Source: Streptococcus cristatus (GTDB lineage Bacteria > Bacillota > Bacilli > Lactobacillales > Streptococcaceae). From it: 64,000 bases of DNA. Positions 8,036-16,388 of this stretch are shown here, piece by piece (the stretch's first letter is position 1; every line of letters begins with the position of its first letter). Where the stretch lies: assembly GCF_003943815.1 (NCBI RefSeq), contig NZ_RJNA01000006.1:37235-101234 (forward strand). Direction: 5' to 3'. The notes beneath the pieces were generated by a model. That model worked only from the letters and a program-made list of their open reading frames with translations, did not search any database and was not told where the DNA came from. Both the position numbers and the translations under genes were made by a program.

Positions 8036-8437
8036 TTAGTGTTTTCTACGATTTTTCAAGGCCTCGTTAATTTTCTTGGTTTTAATCATCGAATCGACGG
8101 AGATAAGAAACCAAACCAAGAGGTAAATCAAAACAAAGTTTAGCCAGAAGAACCAGCCAAAAAGCATATTTCCCCAGCCATTGCAGATCACAGCTAGACA
8201 AACGATGGTCGCTGTCACTACAAAGTGGCAGAAGAGTAGGAAAGGAAATGGAAAGCGGTCTGTCGCATCAAAGATATAGCTTGCTACTCCAATCAAGGCG
8301 CTGACAAGGAGGACGCTGAGAATAGAACTAGGAGTCAACACAAATGTTTTTCCTGAGAACAGGCCTACCAGCAGAAAGACCAAACTACCAGTTCTCAGAC
8401 CATCCTGCATACCGATAAGAATTTTTTTAAAGGTCAT
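8036..8437 (-). CDS. DUF3021-family membrane protein
   Basis: The 133-residue protein has four predicted membrane segments and the size and position of DUF3021 proteins, which are commonly encoded after LytTR-type regulators and are thought to act with them. The ATG at 8437 follows TAGGAGG; upstream in-frame codons belong to the LytTR gene overlap. It is the last gene of an ABC exporter-LytTR operon. It probably holds or modulates the LytTR protein at the membrane, but this is inference from family context. Confidence 0.8.
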   Translation of the reverse strand: MTFKKILIGMQDGLRTGSLVFLLVGLFSGKTFVLTPSSILSVLLVSALIGVASYIFDATDRFPFPFLLFCHFVVTATIVCLAVICNGWGNMLFGWFFWLNFVLIYLLVWFLISVDSMIKTKKINEALKNRRKH

Positions 8438-8447
8438 TATTTTCCTC

Positions 8448-8903
8448 CTAAATTCCCAAATAGTCCATAAGCAGCTTGACATAACGGCGGCTGACATCGG
8501 TTTTGAGCTGATTGGTTAGCTTGGCAGTCATATTACCCGAAAAGCTATCCGACAAGGATTCCAGATGATCGATGTTAATGACTGCATGCCGCGACACCTG
8601 AATGAAATTGCGACTATTGAGACGATTTTGAAAACGCGTCAGCGTTTCTGTCGTTGTGTAAATGCCCTCGGTACTGTAAATCATGAGGGTTGTCTGATTG
8701 ATATCGGCCAAGATAATATCCTCCGTCTTGAGCATAACCAGCTTATCATCCGACTTAATAGGCAGGACACCACTTGGTCCAGCCTTATAGTGTTCCAGAT
8801 AGTCTAGGACGGTCTTGGCCTCGCCAGCCAACTGATCCGCTTTCACGACGACCAGCGGGTCTTGGGAGGAAATCTGAGCATCTTCTTCAAATCTTGTCTG
8901 CAA
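8448..8903 (-). CDS. LytTR-domain transcriptional regulator
   Basis: The 151-residue protein has a C-terminal LytTR DNA-binding domain (about residues 55-150), with DIILADINQTTLMIYSTEGI and the RNFIQVSRHAVINIDH motif. There is no receiver domain, as usual for stand-alone LytTR regulators paired with DUF3021. The start is TTG at 8903, chosen because AGGAGG lies 6 bases upstream and because it falls just past the stop of the preceding permease gene; the longer open frame would overlap that gene deeply. It probably controls its own exporter operon. Confidence 0.82.
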   Translation of the reverse strand: MQTRFEEDAQISSQDPLVVVKADQLAGEAKTVLDYLEHYKAGPSGVLPIKSDDKLVMLKTEDIILADINQTTLMIYSTEGIYTTTETLTRFQNRLNSRNFIQVSRHAVINIDHLESLSDSFSGNMTAKLTNQLKTDVSRRYVKLLMDYLGI

Positions 8904-8923
8904 ACCTAGGCCTCCTACTTTCT

Positions 8924-9787
8924 TTACTTGAAGCTCATCCGTCGATTCAGCAGCCAATTTTGACCTAGCCAGAACAGGGCTGCTACCGTGAGCACTACTC
9001 CAACTATATAGTATGTTTCTTGGCTTGTCAAGAGCTGTTGCCATTCAATACGGATACCTAGGAGCTTCTCAAATTCTTGCTGGAGCTGACTCTGGTCCGC
9101 AAAAACTTCAGTCAGAGAATCCTTCATCAGGACCTGTCTGAAGAGGGAGGCCATGTAGGTTGAGGGAGTCAGTTTCATGAGATTTTGGGCAAGGCTGGGC
9201 AGAGTCCCGATTGGAATATAGGTTCCTACTAGAAAACCAGAGGCCGCTCCGATGACCGTTGCGTATTGCCCCAAGGAATTCACCGATTTGAAACAAGGAA
9301 CAACTAGCGCATTGAGGAGACTTGCTAGCAAGCTATTGAGCAGCATGAGGCCGACCAGCTGGGGAAGAAGTGCCCAGTCAAAGGCAATCTTGTCCGCTAG
9401 AATAAAGTAGGTCAGCATGACAGCAAACATGAAGACTTGCATGACAAAGCCAATCACAAAGGCACTGATTAAGTAGCTAAACCGCAAGCCCCATTGCCCC
9501 AAATCTGTGATAAAGAGGTCAGCGGTCACCTTTCTTTCTCGGTCTTCAGTTTGTTGCGAAAAAGCTGATAGGGTGGTTGTCAAGGCGGTGACAGCAAGTG
9601 TTCCGCTAATCAACCAGAAGTCGAGCAACTCCGCTGCATGGCTACTGTCTGACCAAGAGCCTTTCATGTTGTTCTTTAGAAAAACCAGATATAAAACAAA
9701 GGGAATAATGGCTCCAAAGAGAGAGAGAATCACCCCACTATGATTGCGAAAATAGAGTAAAAAATTTCGTTTGATCAACATTAACAT
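8924..9787 (-). CDS. ABC-2 type transporter permease
   Basis: The 287-residue protein has about six membrane segments and the ABC-2 permease layout, including a GTYIPIGTLPSLAQNLMKLTPSTYM stretch (in two parts here) before the last helices. Its start codon directly follows the stop codon of the ATPase gene, indicating translational coupling. With that ATPase it should form an exporter; substrates of this class include drugs, peptides and polysaccharides, and none can be chosen from sequence. Confidence 0.85.
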   Translation of the reverse strand: MLMLIKRNFLLYFRNHSGVILSLFGAIIPFVLYLVFLKNNMKGSWSDSSHAAELLDFWLISGTLAVTALTTTLSAFSQQTEDRERKVTADLFITDLGQWGLRFSYLISAFVIGFVMQVFMFAVMLTYFILADKIAFDWALLPQLVGLMLLNSLLASLLNALVVPCFKSVNSLGQYATVIGAASGFLVGTYIPIGTLPSLAQNLMKLTPSTYMASLFRQVLMKDSLTEVFADQSQLQQEFEKLLGIRIEWQQLLTSQETYYIVGVVLTVAALFWLGQNWLLNRRMSFK

Positions 9788-10654
9788 TTAACGTACCTCT
9801 CTTCCTGTCAGAGCCATAAAGGCATCGTCCATGGTTCCGGGTTGGAATTCAAATTGTTCAATATAGGAGCCAAGCTGGCTCAGCAACATCAGCGCTTCTT
9901 GGGTCGTCTCTGGATAAAAGAAAAACTCATTTTCCTTGCCTTGCTCCCATTCGCAGCGAGTCGGCAAAGCAACCTTCAAGTCCTCTGAATCCGAGGTCAG
10001 AATCCGCAAAACATTGCGGGCATAGCGCTCCTTAATCTGGTCAGCAGAGCCTTGCGCAATGACTTGACCATGGTCTACGATATAGATCTTATCCGCATCG
10101 TCGGCTTCATTGAGATAGTGGGTGGTCAAAACTACGGTCATCTTTTCCTTCTGCTGTAGGTCTTTAAGCAGCTTCCAGATGCTTTCTCTAGTCTGAATAT
10201 CCAGGCCTGTCGTCGGCTCATCTAGAAAAAGTAAATCAGGGCTATTGAGCAGGGCTCGCGCAATGTCCACCCGTCGCTTTTGTCCACCAGAAAGCGTCCC
10301 GTAGCGTTGTTTAGCAAAGCTAGCCAGCCCCAGTTGCTCGATCAATTGCTCAATCTTACCAGTTTCCACCTGCTTGTACTGCTTGGCACGAATTTGCAGA
10401 TTTTCAACTACCGTCAAATTAGCATCCAGCACACTATTTTGAAAGACTACGCCCAGCTTGGTTTGTTCTGCATAAATGATTTGTCCTGATGTCGGCTGCA
10501 AAAGTCCAATCATCATCTGAATCGTTGTCGACTTGCCTGCTCCATTAGGGCCCAGAATTGCTGTAAAACTACCTGCCTCAATTTCTAAATTCAGGCCATT
10601 TACTGCTACCTTGTCTCCATAAACTTTGGTCAGATTTTTTACTTGGACTAACAT
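9788..10654 (-). CDS. ABC-2 transporter ATPase (DrrA/CcmA type)
   Basis: The 288-residue ATPase has Walker A GPNGAGKST, Q-loop VVFQNSVLD, signature LSGGQKRRVDIARAL, Walker B LLFLDEPTTGLD and a switch histidine in VVLTTHYLNEADDAD. The C-terminal extension ending in MDDAFMALTGREVR is typical of antibiotic-export ATPases. The ATG at 10654 sits behind AGGAGG; an open frame continues upstream but has no ribosome site. It is the first gene of the operon ATPase-permease-LytTR-DUF3021. Confidence 0.9.
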   Translation of the reverse strand: MLVQVKNLTKVYGDKVAVNGLNLEIEAGSFTAILGPNGAGKSTTIQMMIGLLQPTSGQIIYAEQTKLGVVFQNSVLDANLTVVENLQIRAKQYKQVETGKIEQLIEQLGLASFAKQRYGTLSGGQKRRVDIARALLNSPDLLFLDEPTTGLDIQTRESIWKLLKDLQQKEKMTVVLTTHYLNEADDADKIYIVDHGQVIAQGSADQIKERYARNVLRILTSDSEDLKVALPTRCEWEQGKENEFFFYPETTQEALMLLSQLGSYIEQFEFQPGTMDDAFMALTGREVR

Positions 10655-10769
10655 GATCTTTCCTCCTGTCTTAACTTCTGAGACTATGATAGCAAGTATT
10701 TTCTGAAAAATCTCGGCTTTTTGGACAAGCGGTAAAATGAGGGAGATGAGAGGTAAAAATCCAGACATC

Positions 10770-10800
10770 AAAAAATCCCCGACCAGAGGTCAGGGATTTG
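10770..10800 (-). terminator. Terminator after bceB-2
   Basis: AAATCCCTGACC and GGTCGGGGATTT form a stem (one GU) with a TCT loop on the minus strand, followed by TTTT. It separates the bceAB-2 operon from the ABC-2 operon. Confidence 0.85.
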
Positions 10801-10803
10801 CTC

Positions 10804-12804
10804 TTAGCGGGCGACAATCTTGCGGTAACTGCGAGAAGTTAGTAAGAATACTAAAATATAGGTCAGGAGGAAGACGCCGCAAGTTGCAAGTGTTGTCTGG
10901 ATTAAGAGAGGAAGATTGGTCACTCCCAATAGGGCAACTATCAAGCGCAGCATATGAAAAACAGCTGCTATATGTAGAAAAGCAAAGATGAGAGGTAGGA
11001 AGAAAACAGTCAAAATCTGCTTGCGAATGGTACTTCTAGTCTGCTTTTCATCTAAACCAACCTTTTGCAAGATGATAAAGCCATCACGGTCCTCATAGCC
11101 TTCAGAGATTTGCTTGTAGTAAATCACAAGAACAGCTCCTAGAAGGAAGATAACAGAGAGGAAGACACCGATGAAGAGCAAGGTTCCAGTAAGTTCTTGA
11201 TAGCTCTTTTCTGCGCTATGACGGTCACTAGCCATTGCATAGCTACCATCTTGGGCCTGTCCCTGATCCAAAGTATCCCTCAGTCCCAGCTGGACTTGCT
11301 CGACAAATTTCTTACTGTCCTTAGTCTCCGAAGCAACTCCAATGTAGTAATAATGTGCAACATTAAGCCCTACTTTTTTACTATCATTGACCACCATATA
11401 GAGGCCCTGTTCCATGGCCACGTCGTTTGGATTAGGGATTTCCCCATGCGTGAAATTCGACGGTAAAATCTGCTTGATCTTCCAGTCTTTACTATTTACT
11501 CGGAGAGGTTTATCCTTATTTAAGGAAACATTTTTTCCATAGACAAGAGTTTCATCATCTGCCAAGTCTATCTTTTTCCCTGTCATTTTTTCATAATCCT
11601 GGCGATTGATAACTGTAATCGTGCCAGCAGACTTGGTCAAGATACTTGGATCCGAATCCAGCTCGCTTTGCGCTGGAACCGTCACATCATTACCAGCTAA
11701 TTTCATGATGAAGGCTGATTGATAGAGATAGGCAGTATAGCTTGGCTTCTTCAGGCCTATGTCCTGAGCGACCTGCTGAACCTTATCCAACAGAGCTTCC
11801 GTCTGATCGGTCGATTTTGGCAAGACGACGCTGACATTGTAATCCTTTGGATGCAAGGTAGTAATATAATCTTGACCTCCGACATAGATATTGATTGTGC
11901 CAACCAGAGTCACTAGGAGCATGGTAGATAGAATGGAGATAGTTGCCAATCCTGCTGCATTCTTACGCATCCGCGAGATAAGATTGGAAACAGAAATGAA
12001 ATTCTGCGTTTTATAATAGTAGCCTTTGCGCTTTTTGAGAAATTGCAATAGTGTAATTGAACCGGCATTAAAAAGCAGATAGGTTGCTAGGATAACCATG
12101 ATCACAGCTACAAAGAAATTGCCGATAGCAGCGACAGGTTTGGTAACGGTCAAAGCCATATAATAAGCCACTCCCATGAGAAGGAGACCCAGCAAGGTTT
12201 GCACCCAAAGGAAGCGTCCCTTCTTCTCGCCTGCTTTCTTTTCTTTCATTAGGTTAAGAGAGCTATAGCGTAGAAGGCGGGTCGAGTTGAGCAACAAAAT
12301 CACCGCAAAAGCGACACCCAGACTGGCCAGAGTCATCCAAACATTCTGCCATTGGAAGGTCGAGGCAAGAACGGCCGGCATTCCCATCAATTTCAAAAGA
12401 ACGGCGTAGAGCATCTTGTCCAAAGCTAGGCCAGACAAGATACCTAGACCAACTGTAGCTAGATAAAAGACACAGAGCTCAAAGAAGGTCATAAGTAGCA
12501 AGTGACGCTTTTCCATCCCTAGCACGCTATAAACACCGAGCTCCCGCGAACGGTTCTTCATGACAAAGCTATTGGCATAGGTGATAAGGATGAGCACCGC
12601 AATCTGAATGACTTGGATACCAAACTGCAAAGTCATGCGAGCTGCTGTACCACCATAAGAAGTTTCCATATTTGGACTGTGAGCCAGTGAGACAAAACTA
12701 TACAAAATCGCTGTTGCCAGTACCGTTGCCAAGGCAAATGGATAATACAAACTGCGATTTTTAACCAGATTTGATAAGGCCAGTTTACTCGTTAGTTTGA
12801 ACAT
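10804..12804 (-). CDS. BceB-like ABC transporter permease, copy 2
   Basis: This ~666-residue permease has the same ten-helix BceB layout as the copy at 2788-4776, with a large extracytoplasmic domain at roughly 310-520 and the YEDRDGFIILQKVGLDE stretch near the end. The membrane parts are clearly related to copy 1, but the extracytoplasmic domain is largely different, which suggests a different peptide target or signal. The start (MFKLTSKLALSN, 12804) overlaps the end of bceA-2 by 20 bp. It is the last gene of the traX-bceA-bceB operon, with a terminator directly after it. Confidence 0.9.
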   Translation of the reverse strand: MFKLTSKLALSNLVKNRSLYYPFALATVLATAILYSFVSLAHSPNMETSYGGTAARMTLQFGIQVIQIAVLILITYANSFVMKNRSRELGVYSVLGMEKRHLLLMTFFELCVFYLATVGLGILSGLALDKMLYAVLLKLMGMPAVLASTFQWQNVWMTLASLGVAFAVILLLNSTRLLRYSSLNLMKEKKAGEKKGRFLWVQTLLGLLLMGVAYYMALTVTKPVAAIGNFFVAVIMVILATYLLFNAGSITLLQFLKKRKGYYYKTQNFISVSNLISRMRKNAAGLATISILSTMLLVTLVGTINIYVGGQDYITTLHPKDYNVSVVLPKSTDQTEALLDKVQQVAQDIGLKKPSYTAYLYQSAFIMKLAGNDVTVPAQSELDSDPSILTKSAGTITVINRQDYEKMTGKKIDLADDETLVYGKNVSLNKDKPLRVNSKDWKIKQILPSNFTHGEIPNPNDVAMEQGLYMVVNDSKKVGLNVAHYYYIGVASETKDSKKFVEQVQLGLRDTLDQGQAQDGSYAMASDRHSAEKSYQELTGTLLFIGVFLSVIFLLGAVLVIYYKQISEGYEDRDGFIILQKVGLDEKQTRSTIRKQILTVFFLPLIFAFLHIAAVFHMLRLIVALLGVTNLPLLIQTTLATCGVFLLTYILVFLLTSRSYRKIVAR

Positions 12805-13564
12805 AATTGCCCACCTCACTTGCCATAACAGTCAGAGTATCGGAAATCTCTTGGAACATCTGCCGCTCGGTCTTGTTGCCGCGGAAAATTTGATTGTAAA
12901 GAATCCCGTCCTTGATAAAGAGTACCCGCTTGGCCCGACTAGCTGCCGAGGTCGAGTGGGTCACCATGAGAATGGTTTGGCCGCGGTCGTTGATATCGTC
13001 AAAGACATCTAGGAGAGCAGCCGAAGACTTAGAATCCAAGGCTCCTGTTGGCTCATCCGCCAGTAAAATCTCAGGCTCAGTGATAATAGCGCGAGCAACT
13101 GCCACCCGCTGCTTCTGACCACCAGAAATTTCATAAGGGAACTTCTCTTGCAGCTTGTTAATCCCTAACTCATTGCAGGTGGTGACCAATTTTTGCATCA
13201 TCTCGGTAATGGGACGACGAGAGAGCACCAGAGGTAGGAGGATATTATCCTTGACCGATAGGGTGTCCAACAGATTGAAATCCTGAAAGACAAAGCCTAA
13301 TTTCTCTCGGCGGAAGCTGGAAGCCTGGCTGTTTTTGATGGTTGCCGTGTCAGTTCCATTGAGGAAAACACGGCCTTCGGTCGGCTTGTCCAGCATGGCT
13401 AAGATGTTGAGCAGGGTGGATTTCCCAGAACCTGACTCACCCATGATGGCGACATATTCGCCTTTTTCTACCGTAAAGTGAATATCCTTTAGTGCCTCTA
13501 CTTGGCTACCCTGAAAGCGGGTTTTATAAATCTTTTTCACGTGTTGTACATCTAATAAGGTCAT
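12785..13564 (-). CDS. BceA-like ABC transporter ATPase, copy 2
   Basis: The ATPase has the same Walker A, signature ([13 protein letters not shown]) and Walker B (LLADEPTGALD) residues as copy 1 and is almost the same protein apart from its last residues, where the gene overlaps the permease start. Two adjacent ATG codons are possible; the second (13564) has better spacing from AAGGAG and gives the same N-terminus as copy 1. No Bce-type operator lies directly upstream, so it is probably transcribed from the promoter before traX. At DNA level differences from copy 1 are scattered and mostly synonymous. Confidence 0.92.
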   Translation of the reverse strand: MTLLDVQHVKKIYKTRFQGSQVEALKDIHFTVEKGEYVAIMGESGSGKSTLLNILAMLDKPTEGRVFLNGTDTATIKNSQASSFRREKLGFVFQDFNLLDTLSVKDNILLPLVLSRRPITEMMQKLVTTCNELGINKLQEKFPYEISGGQKQRVAVARAIITEPEILLADEPTGALDSKSSAALLDVFDDINDRGQTILMVTHSTSAASRAKRVLFIKDGILYNQIFRGNKTERQMFQEISDTLTVMASEVGNYVQTNE

Positions 13565-13647
13565 CATGATCTCCTTTTCTATAATTCCATTTTAATACAG
13601 AAACAGCTTTATTTCTATATTTTACTAATTTTTAAATGCCAATAATT

Positions 13648-14406
13648 TTATCTCTGCACTAGATATGCAATCAGTGCGATGATCCAGAGATGGGCTGGGT
13701 AAAAGATATAGAAGAAATACTTGCCCCACTTGCCATTATAGCCTCGCTCGCCATTGTAGAGATGGAGGAAGGGCAAGACAGTAATAAAGGCCCAGTCTGA
13801 ATTGTAGAGCATCATTGAAAGGGTCGCTCCCATGGTTGGGTAAATTTCAATGCTTAGGCAAAAGAGCAGAAAAGCCAAGACCATGTAAGAAAGAGTTCTG
13901 AGAGCAGGCTGATTGCGGAAGATATAGCTAATCAGCATCAAAGGAATAATGGTCATGCCGCCTTCTGTCAAAAAAACTCCTGCCAAACCAATTAAGACTG
14001 CCGCTCCAATCCGCAAATAGCGCTTCTCATCCATAATCTCTTCACCATTTTTGGAAAAACCAAATACAAGATTGAGCACCAGAACGCCACAGGCTAAGCT
14101 GAGAAAGATATTATTCTCAAGATGAATCCCCTTGCTATGAAAGAGCATGGTCAAGATGGTATTGCCCAGCTGCATAATAGCCGCCCAGATAAACAAGCGT
14201 GCATTGTAGGCCAAGCGATTGCGCGTATGCAGAAAGCCTTCTACTGCACTAAAAGCAAACCAAGCAGCTACACAGCGAGTCAGCAGGTGAAAAATCCCGT
14301 CCCAGCCTGTCGGCAAAAGCCCTGGAATCTTACCAATATGATCAAAAACCATTAAAAAGGCCATGAAAAGCTTGAGTTGGAAAGCATTGAATCCTCTTGT
14401 TTTCAT
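13648..14406 (-). CDS. TraX-family membrane protein
   Basis: The 252-residue protein has about eight membrane segments and the TraX-family start (GFNAFQLKLFMAFLMVFDHIGKIPGL, in two parts) with the conserved DHIG motif. The family takes its name from an F-plasmid pilin acetylase, but chromosomal Gram-positive members are of unknown function and may modify envelope components. It is the first gene after the operator/promoter at 14437-14510 and lies 83 bp upstream of bceA-2, so it is probably co-induced with the transporter. Modification of the surface under peptide stress is a reasonable guess. Confidence 0.82.
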   Translation of the reverse strand: MKTRGFNAFQLKLFMAFLMVFDHIGKIPGLLPTGWDGIFHLLTRCVAAWFAFSAVEGFLHTRNRLAYNARLFIWAAIMQLGNTILTMLFHSKGIHLENNIFLSLACGVLVLNLVFGFSKNGEEIMDEKRYLRIGAAVLIGLAGVFLTEGGMTIIPLMLISYIFRNQPALRTLSYMVLAFLLFCLSIEIYPTMGATLSMMLYNSDWAFITVLPFLHLYNGERGYNGKWGKYFFYIFYPAHLWIIALIAYLVQR

Positions 14407-14436
14407 TTCATATCTCCTTGTCTTCTTTATACATCT

Positions 14437-14510
14437 ATCTTACAAAAAAAGAAAGGTCGGTACCATAACCTAACCTTTCAATTTCACTGGCCAACCTTAC
14501 AAATTTGTAA
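14437..14510 (-). promoter_or_regulatory. BceR-type operator and promoter of traX-bceAB-2
   Basis: TTACA-AATT-TGTAA (14497-14510) is a perfect palindrome of the TNACA-N4-TGTAA form. GAAAG-GTTA follows, then a -35 position TGGTAC and the -10 TAAGAT at 14437-14442, 54 bp from the operator. Layout and spacing match the promoters at 5670-5742 and 6251-6323. Confidence 0.78.
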
Positions 14511-14517
14511 GAATGCC

Positions 14518-15498
14518 TTATTCAAATATCATCTTCTTCTCTGAAAAACTAATCATGACAGTTGTTCCATGTCCAACTTGAGAAGCGATGCTAATTTGAT
14601 GCCCCAGCTCATCTGCAATTTTCTTGGACAGATAAAGTCCCAAGCCAGACGACTGCTGAGTCAAACGACCATTATAGCCCGAAAAACCTCGCTCGAAAAC
14701 CCTTAGCAAATCCGCATCTTGAATGCCCAGACCGCTATCTTTGATATAAAGCGTATCCTCCTGAAAATAAATCTCAATCCCGCCTTGACTGGTGTATTTC
14801 AGACTATTTGACAGCACTTGCTCCAAAATCACGACAAACCATTTCCTGTCTGTGATGATGGTTCGGTCCAGATCATGCAGATTGAGGCTCAGGCCCTTTT
14901 GGATAAAGAAAATCGCATACTTCTTGACAATCTCCTTGACCAAGTCTTCAACATTTTCCTTTTTCAAGACCAAATCCTCATGGAAACTCTCCAGACGAAG
15001 ATACTGCAAGACGATATTGACATAGGACTCAATCTTGAAAAGCTCTTGCTCCAGCTGGTTCTTGATCTTCTTGTCCTCAATCTCTCCGACCAGCAATGAA
15101 CTAGCCGCAATAGGCGTCTTAATCTGATGAGCCCAGAGCGTATAGTAGTCCATCAGGTCATTTAGCTTCTCCCTCTCCTCAATCGCACGGTTCTTCTTGT
15201 CCATTTCCAAGAGAGCCAGTTTCTCAAAAAGGAGAACCTCTAAGGCTGTCTGAGGCCGACCTGAGGCATAAAAGAGCTGGTTACGGTATTCCTTATAGGC
15301 ACTAGCTAGATCCATTCCCAAGAAAAAGCTAGCAAGGAGAAAGGCTAAGAGCAGCTGATACTCTAGCAGGCTGCGCCCATCCTCGAAAATAAAGGCAAAC
15401 ATCCCCATAATTGAAAATACAATCAGCAAGAGCAACAAGATGAAGCGACGGGAATACAGATGATGCTTCAAGAAGAAAAATTTATCCTGCATGTCCAT
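14518..15498 (-). CDS. BceS-like intramembrane-sensing histidine kinase
   Basis: The 326-residue kinase has two membrane helices near residues 18-65 with almost no extracellular loop, the hallmark of BceS-type kinases that sense through their ABC transporter. The phospho-acceptor motif is in WAHQIKTPIAASSLLVGEIE (His in the DHp helix, about residue 128), with N-box LEQVLSNSLKYTS, G1 box KDSGLGIQ and G2 box SSGLGLYLSKKIADELG. It overlaps the response regulator gene by 17 bp. It most likely relays flux signals from one or both neighbouring BceAB pairs. Confidence 0.9.
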   Translation of the reverse strand: MDMQDKFFFLKHHLYSRRFILLLLLIVFSIMGMFAFIFEDGRSLLEYQLLLAFLLASFFLGMDLASAYKEYRNQLFYASGRPQTALEVLLFEKLALLEMDKKNRAIEEREKLNDLMDYYTLWAHQIKTPIAASSLLVGEIEDKKIKNQLEQELFKIESYVNIVLQYLRLESFHEDLVLKKENVEDLVKEIVKKYAIFFIQKGLSLNLHDLDRTIITDRKWFVVILEQVLSNSLKYTSQGGIEIYFQEDTLYIKDSGLGIQDADLLRVFERGFSGYNGRLTQQSSGLGLYLSKKIADELGHQISIASQVGHGTTVMISFSEKKMIFE

Positions 15499-16168
15499 TG
15501 GTTAAACCGTACCCTATCCCTTTTTTTGTCTCAATGAAATGCTTCAGACCGTGCTCTTCCAGCTTCTTGCGCAGGCGGGCAACATTGACGGACAAGGTAT
15601 TGTCATCAATAAAGAAATCACTGTTCCAGAGCTCCTTCATCAAGTCATCACGCGCCACGATACTGCCAGAATGCTCAAAGAGCACCCGCAAAATCTGAAA
15701 TTCATTCTTGGTCAGCGTCACAAGCTCGCCCTCATAGACCAAATCCATGGATTTGAGATTTAAAATCACGCCCTGATATTCCAAAAGGCTTTGATCCGTC
15801 CCAAACTCATACGAACGCCGCAGCAGGCCTTGAACCTTGGCCAGAAAAACATTATTATCAAAGGGCTTGGTCACATAGTCATCTGCGCCCATATTGATGG
15901 CCATGACGATATCCATAGACTGGTCACGCGAAGACAGAAACATAATGGGCACCGTTGAAATTTTCCGAATTTCCTGGCACCAATGGTAGCCGTTAAAGAG
16001 AGGCAGACCAATATCCATCAGCACCAGCTGGGGCTCCTCCTTGACAAAGGTTGTCAAAACCTGCATGAAGTCTTCAATCGCCACAACCTGATAGCCCCAT
16101 TGCTCCAGCATTTTTTTGATCATTTGACGGATGACCGCATCATCCTCGACCAGTAAAATCTTGTGCAT
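15482..16168 (-). CDS. BceR-like OmpR-family response regulator
   Basis: The 228-residue protein has a receiver domain (LLVEDDAVIRQMIKKM, phospho-acceptor Asp in LVLMDIGLPLFNGYHW, Lys in DDYVTKPFD) and a C-terminal winged helix (about 130-222, NTLSVNVARLRKKLEE). It is the first gene of the two-gene operon with the kinase. The three BceR-type operators in this window are its obvious candidate targets; its own promoter region (16169-16388, shared with a divergent gene) shows no such site, so the sensor pair may be constitutive. Confidence 0.9.
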   Translation of the reverse strand: MHKILLVEDDAVIRQMIKKMLEQWGYQVVAIEDFMQVLTTFVKEEPQLVLMDIGLPLFNGYHWCQEIRKISTVPIMFLSSRDQSMDIVMAINMGADDYVTKPFDNNVFLAKVQGLLRRSYEFGTDQSLLEYQGVILNLKSMDLVYEGELVTLTKNEFQILRVLFEHSGSIVARDDLMKELWNSDFFIDDNTLSVNVARLRKKLEEHGLKHFIETKKGIGYGLTNGHAG

Positions 16169-16388
16169 TCCATTTCCTCACTCATTTTTCTTACTGCTAT
16201 TATATCAAATTCTCCCTTAAATCACAGAGAGTTTTTTAGTTTGAAACTCGTGACATTTTCAGGAAATTTTAAAAAAAGAATAGGACAATCCTGACAAATC
16301 ATTCAAACTTCTATTGCTGCTCTCTTTGCTTCTGACAACCTGCCCCACTTATGCTATACTGGAAGAAGATAGAATATTGGAGATAAAT

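Noticed and set aside
8904-9044. N-terminal extension of the LytTR protein
   Set aside because: The extra codons overlap the permease gene and have no ribosome site, whereas TTG 8903 has AGGAGG 6 bases upstream.
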